DNA from: UBA1020 sp964520495
GTDB taxonomy: Bacteria > Patescibacteriota > Saccharimonadia > Saccharimonadales > Saccharimonadaceae
Assembly (NCBI GenBank): GCA_964520495.1
Contig: CAZFMZ010000001.1
Coordinates: 1 to 64,000 of the forward strand
Length of the DNA: 64,000 nt
Direction: 5' to 3'
The position numbers were made by a program, and so were the translations under genes. The notes beneath the pieces are model-generated. The model made no database searches. It worked only from the letters and a program-made list of their open reading frames with translations, and was not told where the DNA came from. Every line of letters begins with the position of its first letter. The first letter of the stretch is position 1. Below are positions 49,434 through 57,032 of this stretch, one piece after another.

Positions 49434-50123
49434 CTTTCGTAGGCTTGGGTGGATACCGCCGTAAATGTATTCGGGGGTGTTGGGGCGGCGAGCGGTTGGA
49501 TGGAACAGAAAGTCGTACTCTTCCATCGGAACAGGGTCTACGACGCCTGGATACTCATTCTGGTGTGCGCCTTGCGCGTCGGCCGCATGGACGGCCATAG
49601 CCAGGTCACGTTGAGGTTTCTGTACCTGCCGCATCGCGGTCAGGTAGTCTTCGCCCGTTTCGGCGGCACGTTCAACCGCGTCGGCTACATCCGGTAGGTA
49701 GCTGACAAAGCTAGGTTTTTCGTGCACGGCATCGACCGCTGCCTCAATCAGGTGGTGGTCTTTCGTCAGCGCGTAGGCGTCCGTCAGGGCGACGACCGAA
49801 AGGTAGGTGAACTGCTCGCGTTGCCATTCGCTCACAAGATGGTCGGCGGTATCATGGATCGCATCGGTCAGCACTGCTGGAATGTCACCGGTATCGCTGG
49901 TATCACGCTCAATATTGGCAAGCGAGATCAGCGTACTTAACTGCTGATCCATCCGATCCTCGGGTAGCTGCTTGATTTGTTCGATTTGATTCCTGACGGG
50001 GTCGTAGGCTGGGGTGACCTCGGCAGAGAGAGCGGTAGAGGCTATCTGATGGGAAATACGGCGCTTTTTGAACGGATTCATCTCGCGGATGTCAGAGAAT
50101 CGTTCAAAGGTGTGTATACTCAT
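49428..50123 (-). CDS. Unknown cytoplasmic protein
   Basis: 231 aa from ATG 50123 (MSIHTFERFSDIRE). It is probably helical (LSTLISLANIERD, LVSEWQREQFTYLSVVALTDAYAL) with a Pro/Tyr-rich end (PGVVDPVPMEEYDF). No membrane segment and no recognised motif. A weak TACAAC ends 6 nt before this ATG, in line with the leaderless pattern; a longer frame reaches 50183 but is less likely. Confidence 0.65.
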   Translation of the reverse strand: MSIHTFERFSDIREMNPFKKRRISHQIASTALSAEVTPAYDPVRNQIEQIKQLPEDRMDQQLSTLISLANIERDTSDTGDIPAVLTDAIHDTADHLVSEWQREQFTYLSVVALTDAYALTKDHHLIEAAVDAVHEKPSFVSYLPDVADAVERAAETGEDYLTAMRQVQKPQRDLAMAVHAADAQGAHQNEYPGVVDPVPMEEYDFLFHPTARRPNTPEYIYGGIHPSLRKK

Positions 50124-50247
50124 GGCGCCGTTGTATGTGTTATAGATGCATCTTTCTGATGCGCATTTAACCACACTTAGCAACGAAAAGCAAGAGCATT
50201 TTTACGGATATCAAAATCCGCCCCTGTCAGGTATACTTGGGAAAGAT

Positions 50248-51756
50248 ATGGCGACACTGAAAGAACTCCGCGACGAACGACTACGAAAACTTGCTGCGCT
50301 CAAGGCGCTCGGCATCGATCCGTACCCTGCGAAAGCTGAGCGCACCACTACCTTACGGGAAGTAGTGGATGGCTTCGATGAGCTAAAAAACCAAACCGTT
50401 ACCGTGGTGGGTCGCATCCAGGGCATTCGTAAATTCGGTCAGCTGGCCTTCATCGTGCTGGCGGACATGAGCGGCCAATTGCAGCTATTTTTGAAAAAGG
50501 ATACCGTCGAACCGCTCGACGCCACCCGCTCGATGGTCGGTATGAACGAGCTGCCCCTGCTTGATACCGGTGATTTCGTGCAGGCCTCGGGCCCAGTTAT
50601 TCGCACCAAGACCGGGGAGATATCCGTCGACGTGCGACAACTGAAACTTCTCACTAAGAGCCTGCGGCCGATGCCGACAAAGCAGGATGGCTTTACGAAC
50701 AAGGAAGAACGCATGCGCCGCCGCTACGTCGACATGAACGTGAACGAAGACGTACGCCAACGCTTCGTCCGCCGCAGCAAGTTCTGGCAGGCGACACGCA
50801 AGTTCCTTGCTGACCGAGGATTCTACGAGGTCAATATCCCTGTGCTCGAACACACCACGGGGGGTGCTGATGCCAACCCGTTCGTCACGCACATGGACGC
50901 GCTTGATAACGATTTCTATCTTCGTATTTCCCACGAGCTGCCGTTGAAGCGTCTGCTAGGCGGCGGATTTGAAAAAGTGTACGACGTTGGACCGCGGTTC
51001 AGGAACGAGAACTACAGCGATGAACATTTGCCGGAGCACGTGGCGATGGAATGGTACTGGGCATACGCCGACTGGCGTGATGGCATGAACTTCATGACCG
51101 ATATGTACCGTTACGTCTTGAAAGAAACGTTCGGCACCCTGCAGTTCAAACTTGGTAAGTTCGACGTTGACCTGGAGAAGGAATGGGAAGAATGGGATTA
51201 CGCCGAGGTCATCAAGCAGCACTACGACATCAACGTCTACGATTGCACTATTGAGCAGGTAAAGGCCGCTTTGAAACAGCATAACCTTGAGGTAGAGAAG
51301 ACTGAGAACATCGCCCGTGGCATCGATAAGCTTTGGAAGAACATCCGCAAGGACGTGGCGGGACCGATCTGGCTCATCAACACGCCAAAGTTCATTTCGC
51401 CACTGGCAAAGAGCACTCCGGGTGACGACAATACCGTGCAGCGGTTCCAGCCGGTCATCGCTGGCAGTGAGCTCGGCAACGGCTTCTCGGAACTGAATGA
51501 CCCGATCGACCAGTACAATCGCTTCGTCGAGCAGCAGAACATGCGTGATGCCGGTGACGACGAAGCCATGATGCTCGATATCGACTTCGTCGAGATGTTG
51601 GAATACGGTATGCCACCTGCTTGTGGCTGGGGGTATAGCGAACGTGTCTTTTGGATTTTCGAAGGGGTCACCGCCCGTGAAGGCGTGCCATTCCCGCAGC
51701 TCCGACATGAAATCGATGAAACCACCAAAGCGCTGTACCCCGACGCGAACCTGTAA
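50248..51756 (+). CDS. lysS: Lysyl-tRNA synthetase, class II
   Basis: 502 aa from ATG 50248 (MATLKELRDERLRKL). An OB-fold anticodon-binding domain (about 50-150, with VVGRIQGIRKFGQLAFIVL) precedes the class II core: motif 1 VNIPVLEHTTGGADANPF, motif 2 FRNENYSDEHLPEHVAMEW, and motif 3 CGWGYSERVFWIF instead of the common GLGIDR-type. That motif 3 change is unusual. TATACT lies 10 nt before the ATG. A DRxRL-like insertion before motif 3 is intact. Confidence 0.88.
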   Translation: MATLKELRDERLRKLAALKALGIDPYPAKAERTTTLREVVDGFDELKNQTVTVVGRIQGIRKFGQLAFIVLADMSGQLQLFLKKDTVEPLDATRSMVGMNELPLLDTGDFVQASGPVIRTKTGEISVDVRQLKLLTKSLRPMPTKQDGFTNKEERMRRRYVDMNVNEDVRQRFVRRSKFWQATRKFLADRGFYEVNIPVLEHTTGGADANPFVTHMDALDNDFYLRISHELPLKRLLGGGFEKVYDVGPRFRNENYSDEHLPEHVAMEWYWAYADWRDGMNFMTDMYRYVLKETFGTLQFKLGKFDVDLEKEWEEWDYAEVIKQHYDINVYDCTIEQVKAALKQHNLEVEKTENIARGIDKLWKNIRKDVAGPIWLINTPKFISPLAKSTPGDDNTVQRFQPVIAGSELGNGFSELNDPIDQYNRFVEQQNMRDAGDDEAMMLDIDFVEMLEYGMPPACGWGYSERVFWIFEGVTAREGVPFPQLRHEIDETTKALYPDANL

Positions 51757-51830
51757 CTGCTCCTAGTAGGTGTGGCCGGTGACGTCAGGACTGGCGTATA
51801 CTAGGAAGAGAAGTAAAGGAGGTGGAAACC

Positions 51831-52052
51831 ATGGGAAACGTATACGAACTTGACGGTCAGCTGTTCACCACCGTTGGGGAATTTTTGGACGCAACCGCGC
51901 ACGAATATAAGCATGGCGATCAGGACCTGGCAGTGCAGACGCTGGAGGATTACGGCTTTTCCGTCAGTGACATCAATGTCGCCGGCCACCAGCCACACCC
52001 GAAGTCAGCCACGCCGCAAACAGACGATGAAAAAGACGAGGAAGAGGAATAA
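51831..52052 (+). CDS. Small acidic protein of unknown function
   Basis: 73 aa from ATG 51831, with a strong ribosome binding site AAAGGAGGT. It is a short globular part (YELDGQLFTTVGEFLDATAHEY ... LAVQTLEDYGFSVSDINV) with a Glu/Asp-rich tail (DDEKDEEEE). Its TAA overlaps the next start as TAATG, so it is coupled to the DUF427 gene. No family recognised. Confidence 0.65.
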   Translation: MGNVYELDGQLFTTVGEFLDATAHEYKHGDQDLAVQTLEDYGFSVSDINVAGHQPHPKSATPQTDDEKDEEEE

Positions 52053-52354
52053 TGAGAGCCATCTGGCAGGATGCCGTCATAGCCGAGGCACCCGATGACG
52101 AATTAGTCAGAATCGAAGGCAACTGGTATTTCCCGCCCGAACGTATCAACAAAGAATTCTTTCGGGCGAACGACCGGCAGACGGAATGTTTCTGGAAAGG
52201 CACGGCGAATTACTACGATCTCCATGTCGGCGACCACGTGAATGAAGCCGGTGCCTGGTATTACCCCGATCCAAAGGACGGCTCGGTCGCGCGCGTCAAG
52301 AAAGACTTCGCCCACTACGTAGCGTTCTATCCACAGGTCGACATCAGTTCGTAG
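52052..52354 (+). CDS. DUF427 protein
   Basis: 100 aa. The DUF427 signature is clear: GNWYFPPERINKEFFRAND, TECFWKGTANYYDLHV and AWYYPDPKDG, with a conserved W-K-G-x-A-x-Y-x-D-(L/V) core. Function unknown, found in many bacteria and eukaryotes. It is coupled by TAATG to the small acidic gene upstream. Confidence 0.92.
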   Translation: MRAIWQDAVIAEAPDDELVRIEGNWYFPPERINKEFFRANDRQTECFWKGTANYYDLHVGDHVNEAGAWYYPDPKDGSVARVKKDFAHYVAFYPQVDISS

Positions 52355-52410
52355 CAATCCATTGCGCCATATCGGGTCGTAAGCATGAGCGGCTTGCTAC
52401 AATAGGGGTA

Positions 52411-54951
52411 ATGAAGTATTACACCCACACGGTCGAAGCGGTCTTAGACCGGTTCGGGTCGTCCCAGGACGGTCTCGATGAGCACGGCTATCAGGCGAAT
52501 CTGTCCGCGTATGGGCTGAACCAGCTTAACTTAAAAGGCCAACCGTTGTGGCGCAAGCTGGTGGAGCCATTCGCCAACATCTTCGTGGCTGTCTTGGCGG
52601 TTGCAGCGGTCATCAGTATCCTGACCGGGCATACTATCGACGCGCTGATTATCGGCGCCATCATCCTCGTGAGCGCCGTCATCTACTACATACAACAATT
52701 TTCAACCGAGCGGGTACTGCGGGCGTTGCGTCATCACGATACGCAGGTGGTTGCCGTCAGGCGGGACGGTGAGCTACGACAGGTGCCCGGTGAAGAGCTT
52801 GTGCCGGGTGATGTCATCTCGCTGGGTGAAGGCGAGAAAGTACCGGCCGACGCACGCGTCATGCACAGCGAGAACGTCCGCACGAATGAAGCGATGTTGA
52901 CCGGTGAATCGTTACCGGTCGTCAAGCACGCCCATGCGCTCGAGAAGGAACACCCGGTCTACGAGCAGACCAACATTCTGTTTCAGGGCTCATTTGTTGT
53001 CTCTGGGCAAGCGACGGCCGTCGTGGTCGCCACCGGATCAACGACGGAATTCGGCCGTCTGGCAACATTAGCCACGCCGTCGCATACTGCCAGTCCGGCC
53101 CAGCAAAAAATCGATTTTCTGGTCAGTCGGCTGATTTCCGTCATCGTCATAGTGGTGGTCATAGCCTTTGGTTTGGCGCTGCTGCGAGGTATGGAGTTGC
53201 TGGAGGCGCTACGGTTCGTCCTGTCGCTGTCGGTTGCCGCCGTGCCCGAGGGACTACCGGTGGCCGTAACGGTCGTACTAGTGCTGGGCATGCGAAAACT
53301 GGCGCGTCATAAGGCGCTTGCGCGCTCCATGAAAGCGATTGAGAACATCGGTATCATCACCACGATCGCCAGCGACAAGACCGGAACGTTAACCAAGAAC
53401 AAGTTGACGGTACAGGAGGTTTGGGCGCATCAGGGCAAGGACACGGCAGGAATGGCGGAGTGGGCCGAATTAGCCGTCAATAATTCCAATGCCGCGTCGA
53501 GTGACCCGCTGGACGCGGCATTGAGCGCCTATGCCCGGCAGGCTCACCGCTCCGGGCACGCTGGTCGAACTTTTACGACCGGCTTTCCGTTCGATCAGGT
53601 ATTGGCGATGAGCGGTAACGTCTGGCAGGTCGGTAAGACGTTCCAGCTGGTCATTAAGGGAGCGCCAGAACGGGTGTTGCAGGCGTGTTTCGGTACCCGC
53701 ATGAGTGAGCAGCGTAAAGCGGCCGAGCACGCCTTGCATCATTACACTGGCATGGGCTATCGGGTGATAGCGCTGGCTTCAAAGGATGGTTTCAGGACGG
53801 CACCGACCGATCTGAACAGCGCCGTCGCCAGCAATCTGCAATTTGTCGGCCTGGTCGCTATTGCCGATGAGCTACGACCGGAGGCGGCCAAAGCCATTGC
53901 CGCCGCCCACCAAGCGGGTATCAGCGTGCGGATGATCACGGGAGATCATGTGGAGACCGCCTATGCCATAGGAAAAAAACTCGGGCTGGCAGCGAATCGT
54001 TCGCAAGTGCTCGATTGTCGCGAATTGGCATCGATGAGTGACGTCGACCTTGCCGAACAGGTGCGCCAGATACGAGTCTTCGCCCGTGTGGTACCTGAAG
54101 CAAAACATCGTATCTTGGGCGTACTGAAAGCCAACGACATCACTGCCATGACGGGCGACGGCGTCAATGACGTGCCGGCTCTTACGAATGCCCATGTGGG
54201 TATCGCCATGGGTTCAGGCTCACAGATAGCCAAAGAATCAGGCGATATCGTCTTGTTGGACGATAACTTCGCAACCATCGTGACGGCAGTGGAGGGTGGT
54301 CGAATCGTCTTCGACAATATCCGCCGCATGCTTCTGTACCTGCTTACGACGACACTGGCGGGCGTCAGCACCATCATGGTGGCTTTGCTCAGCGGCTTAC
54401 CACTGCCGTTGGTCGCGGTACAGATCCTATGGATCAACCTGGTGACCGACACCATTTTCGCCATCCCGCTGGGACTGGAACCGGGTGAGAAAGACGTTAT
54501 GCAGCGACCACCTCGTGGTGCACGGCAACCGATCCTCGAACGTCATGTCATCATTCGGGTGGTAGTGGTCGGTCTCGCCATGGCAGCTGCCACATTGGCG
54601 ATTTTCATGACGGCTCTGCAACGGGAGTCGTTAGAATATGCTCAGACGCTCGCCTTTGTGACATTGGTAGTCGCCCAGTGGGTGAACGCGCTGAATGTGC
54701 GGAGCGAATTCACCTCGGTATTCAAACGTATGCTTGTGCCAAACCCGGCCCTGTTGGTCGGCGGTGTCATCGCCGTCACCCTGCAGGCTTTGGTCTTGTT
54801 CGGACCGCTTGCCGCCGGCTTGCACGTCGTTGCAGTCGCGCCTCAGGACTTGCTGGCAGCCGTCGTGATAAGTACGCTGACGGTCATCGTGGTGGCAGAG
54901 CTGCATAAATGGTACTGCCGACACACGGTTGCCGCAGGACGAGGTAAGTGA
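52411..54951 (+). CDS. P-type cation-transporting ATPase (P2A Ca2+-type)
   Basis: 846 aa. TGES at 164-167 (actuator), PEGLP at 279-283 (ion-binding helix M4, typical of Ca2+ ATPases), DKTGTLTKN with the phosphorylated Asp at 322, the nucleotide-binding region and TGDGVNDVPAL. About ten membrane helices. It most resembles SERCA/PMR1-like P2A pumps, which expel Ca2+ or Mn2+. TACAAT preceded by TGC ends 7 nt before the ATG at 52411. Confidence 0.93.
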   Translation: MKYYTHTVEAVLDRFGSSQDGLDEHGYQANLSAYGLNQLNLKGQPLWRKLVEPFANIFVAVLAVAAVISILTGHTIDALIIGAIILVSAVIYYIQQFSTERVLRALRHHDTQVVAVRRDGELRQVPGEELVPGDVISLGEGEKVPADARVMHSENVRTNEAMLTGESLPVVKHAHALEKEHPVYEQTNILFQGSFVVSGQATAVVVATGSTTEFGRLATLATPSHTASPAQQKIDFLVSRLISVIVIVVVIAFGLALLRGMELLEALRFVLSLSVAAVPEGLPVAVTVVLVLGMRKLARHKALARSMKAIENIGIITTIASDKTGTLTKNKLTVQEVWAHQGKDTAGMAEWAELAVNNSNAASSDPLDAALSAYARQAHRSGHAGRTFTTGFPFDQVLAMSGNVWQVGKTFQLVIKGAPERVLQACFGTRMSEQRKAAEHALHHYTGMGYRVIALASKDGFRTAPTDLNSAVASNLQFVGLVAIADELRPEAAKAIAAAHQAGISVRMITGDHVETAYAIGKKLGLAANRSQVLDCRELASMSDVDLAEQVRQIRVFARVVPEAKHRILGVLKANDITAMTGDGVNDVPALTNAHVGIAMGSGSQIAKESGDIVLLDDNFATIVTAVEGGRIVFDNIRRMLLYLLTTTLAGVSTIMVALLSGLPLPLVAVQILWINLVTDTIFAIPLGLEPGEKDVMQRPPRGARQPILERHVIIRVVVVGLAMAAATLAIFMTALQRESLEYAQTLAFVTLVVAQWVNALNVRSEFTSVFKRMLVPNPALLVGGVIAVTLQALVLFGPLAAGLHVVAVAPQDLLAAVVISTLTVIVVAELHKWYCRHTVAAGRGK

Positions 54952-54992
54952 GACGGCATCACTCGCGTTCCGAATAGGCTATAATAAACTCC

Positions 54993-56288
54993 ATGTTAGA
55001 CATCCGTTTCATCCGAGAGAATGCCGAGGCCGTCCAAGCGGCAGCGAAGAATAAGGGCTATGACGTCTCGATTGCCGAATTGTTGAAGCTCGACGACGAA
55101 CGTCGTAGCTTGCAGCAGCAGGTCGATGAGATACGTGAGAAGCGAAACGCCAATGCTGCCAAGATGAAAGGCGGCCGTCCTGACCAGGCACTGATCGATG
55201 AAGGCAAGCAGATCAAGGTTGAACTTGCTGAGCGAGAAGGTTACCTGGCGAACACCGAGCAATCGTTCACCGCGTTATTAAAGCAGGTACCGAATATGCC
55301 CCTGGAAGACGTGCCGGTCGGGGCATCGGAAGATGAGAATGTCGAGACGAAGAAGGTCGGCGAGCTACCTGAATTCGGTTTCGAAGTGAAAAATCACGCC
55401 GACTTGGCCGAGACCAAGCTGTGGCTCGATAAGGAACGGGCAGCGCGCGTGGCCGGCAGCCGGTTCGCCTATCTGAAGGGTGATATGGTGAAGCTTGAAA
55501 TGGCAATCATTTCCTGGGTCATCACTACGCTGAGTGATCAGTCGGTCATCGAGCGCATCGCTCGAGACGCCAACCTTGATGTTGATACTCGTCCGTTCAC
55601 TCCTGTGCTGCCGCCGCTGATGATTCGGACGGAAGCCTACGATCAGATGGACCGGCTTGAGCCACGCGACGATCGTTACAAGATTGAAGGTGAGGAGCTG
55701 TGGCTGCAGGGGAGTGCTGAACACGTGCTGGGCAGTATGCATGCCGGTGAGATCTTCGAACCATCCCAATTGCCGCTGCGCTACCTTGGTTTCGCCACCA
55801 GTTTCCGCAAGGAAGCCGGTACCTATGGCAAAGATATGGAAGGCATCATCCGCATGCACCAGTTCGACAAGCTGGAGATGGAAAGCTTCACGACGGCCGA
55901 GGATGGCCTGAACGAACATCTCTTGTTCGTTGCTATTCAGGAATACTTCCTGCAAGAACTGAAGCTGCCTTATCGCGTGTTGCTCAAATGTACGGCTGAT
56001 ATCGGTAAGCCGAACGCGCGTGGCGTCGATATGGAGACATGGTTGCCCGCACAAGGCAAATACCGCGAAACCCACACCGCTGATTACATGACTGATTACC
56101 AGGCACGCCGTCTTAACACCCGGGTCCGTACCGACAATGGTATCGAGTTGGTCCATACCAATGATGCCACCGCCTTCGCGCTCGGGCGCATCATGGTCGC
56201 CATCATTGAGAATTATCAGACTGTCGACGGCAGTGTCCGCGTGCCAGAGGTACTGCGCCACTACCTTGGCGGACGTGAGACCCTCTAG
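54993..56288 (+). CDS. serS: Seryl-tRNA synthetase
   Basis: 431 aa. The N-terminal antiparallel coiled coil (about 28-100) contacts the long variable arm of tRNA-Ser. Class II motifs: TPVLPPLMIRTEAYD (motif 1 region), RYLGFATSFRKEAGTYGKDMEGIIRMHQFDKLEM (motif 2) and TNDATAFALGRIMVAIIENY (motif 3, with the GRxxVA/AIxEN pattern). TATAAT (54980-54985) ends 7 nt before the ATG; leaderless. Confidence 0.96.
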   Translation: MLDIRFIRENAEAVQAAAKNKGYDVSIAELLKLDDERRSLQQQVDEIREKRNANAAKMKGGRPDQALIDEGKQIKVELAEREGYLANTEQSFTALLKQVPNMPLEDVPVGASEDENVETKKVGELPEFGFEVKNHADLAETKLWLDKERAARVAGSRFAYLKGDMVKLEMAIISWVITTLSDQSVIERIARDANLDVDTRPFTPVLPPLMIRTEAYDQMDRLEPRDDRYKIEGEELWLQGSAEHVLGSMHAGEIFEPSQLPLRYLGFATSFRKEAGTYGKDMEGIIRMHQFDKLEMESFTTAEDGLNEHLLFVAIQEYFLQELKLPYRVLLKCTADIGKPNARGVDMETWLPAQGKYRETHTADYMTDYQARRLNTRVRTDNGIELVHTNDATAFALGRIMVAIIENYQTVDGSVRVPEVLRHYLGGRETL

Positions 56289-56302
56289 TACGTCAGAAGT
56301 GC

Positions 56303-56308
56303 TATACT
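56303..56308 (+). promoter_or_regulatory. Extended -10 promoter for hpf
   Basis: TATACT preceded by TGC. The leader of about 30 nt carries AAAGGAGGGT, a strong ribosome binding site, unlike the leaderless genes nearby. Confidence 0.55.
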
Positions 56309-56343
56309 AAGAGTATCCGAACCTAACAAAAAAGGAGGGTTAC

Positions 56344-56718
56344 ATGATTGAATCAATCTCTATCAGCGGGGTCAAATACGACGTCGATGCCACAACCAAA
56401 AAATACGTGGCGAAGAAGATTGGGCGTCTGGACCGATTCCTGCCCCGGCATGCCCGCAAGAGTGTCACGGCGGAGGTGAAGCTGAAAGAGGTCAATCGCG
56501 ACCACGGCAACAAGTATGAAGCTGAAATCATCCTGAACGTTCCCGATAAACAACTGACGGCAAAGGACTCGACTGTCAACATGCTGGCTGCCGTTGACAT
56601 TGTCGAAGCCAAGATCGTCGCGCAGCTACGTAAGTACAAGGAGCAGCATGTCGGACACCTGGGTAAAACCCGAGCCGCATTGTCGCGCTTCAAACGCAGC
56701 TACGCCCGCGAACTGTAG
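56344..56718 (+). CDS. hpf: Ribosome hibernation-promoting factor (HPF/RaiA type, short)
   Basis: 124 aa. ESISISGVKYDVDATTKKYVAKKIGRLDRF is the S30AE/RaiA fold with its helix, and YEAEIILNVPDKQLTAKDS the second half. It lacks the C-terminal dimer domain of long HPF. A basic tail (TRAALSRFKRSYAREL) may help it bind the decoding centre and stall 70S ribosomes. secA lies downstream, the conserved hpf-secA order. Confidence 0.9.
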   Translation: MIESISISGVKYDVDATTKKYVAKKIGRLDRFLPRHARKSVTAEVKLKEVNRDHGNKYEAEIILNVPDKQLTAKDSTVNMLAAVDIVEAKIVAQLRKYKEQHVGHLGKTRAALSRFKRSYAREL

Positions 56719-56802
56719 ACAAATCTACCGGCTCTCAGGCGGGACGGGGTATGCTACGCTACGTATAGAACATAAGCGCAATACGAAGAGGGAAATAAAC
56801 AC

Positions 56803-56904
56803 GTGCTACAAGAGGTATTCGTCTGGTTTGCCGGAGGCATCTTCGCCGCCGTCTTTACTGACGTCATCGCATGGCCGTTCATTTCGGTCACGTTTTCGTT
56901 GTAA
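56803..56904 (+). CDS. Tiny membrane peptide (33 aa)
   Basis: A short frame from GTG 56803 to TAA 56902-56904 encodes MLQEVFVWFAGGIFAAVFTD-VIAWPFISVTFSL, almost entirely one hydrophobic segment. AGAGGGAAA lies 8 nt upstream. It falls between hpf and secA, right before a terminator. It could be a small membrane protein or a leader peptide. Support is only the ribosome binding site and hydrophobicity. Confidence 0.45.
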   Translation: MLQEVFVWFAGGIFAAVFTDVIAWPFISVTFSL

Positions 56905-56922
56905 TAGCCGCCATAAGTTAAG

Positions 56923-56967
56923 AGGGCCGTTGACGCACTGATTTTCTATGGTGCGTTCCCTTTTTTT
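56923..56967 (+). terminator. Terminator upstream of secA
   Basis: GACGCAC (56932-56938) with GTGCGTT (56951-56957), flanked by GGG and CCC on either side, forms a hairpin with an 11- to 12-nt loop, followed by a 7-base U-run (56961-56967). Confidence 0.75.
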
Positions 56968-56983
56968 AAGAGGAAAAACGGCG

Positions 56984-56989
56984 TATAAT
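56984..56989 (+). promoter_or_regulatory. -10 element for secA
   Basis: TATAAT 44 nt before the secA ATG at 57033. The leader carries GAGAGGG. No convincing -35 is seen because the region falls in the terminator U-run. Confidence 0.55.
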
Positions 56990-57032
56990 GTACGGTAGTT
57001 TACTTACCGGAAATTCAGACTGAGAGGGAATA

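Noticed and set aside
55365..56261. Minus-strand open frame of 298 aa opposite serS
   Set aside because: Antisense shadow; serS is certain and fully overlaps it.
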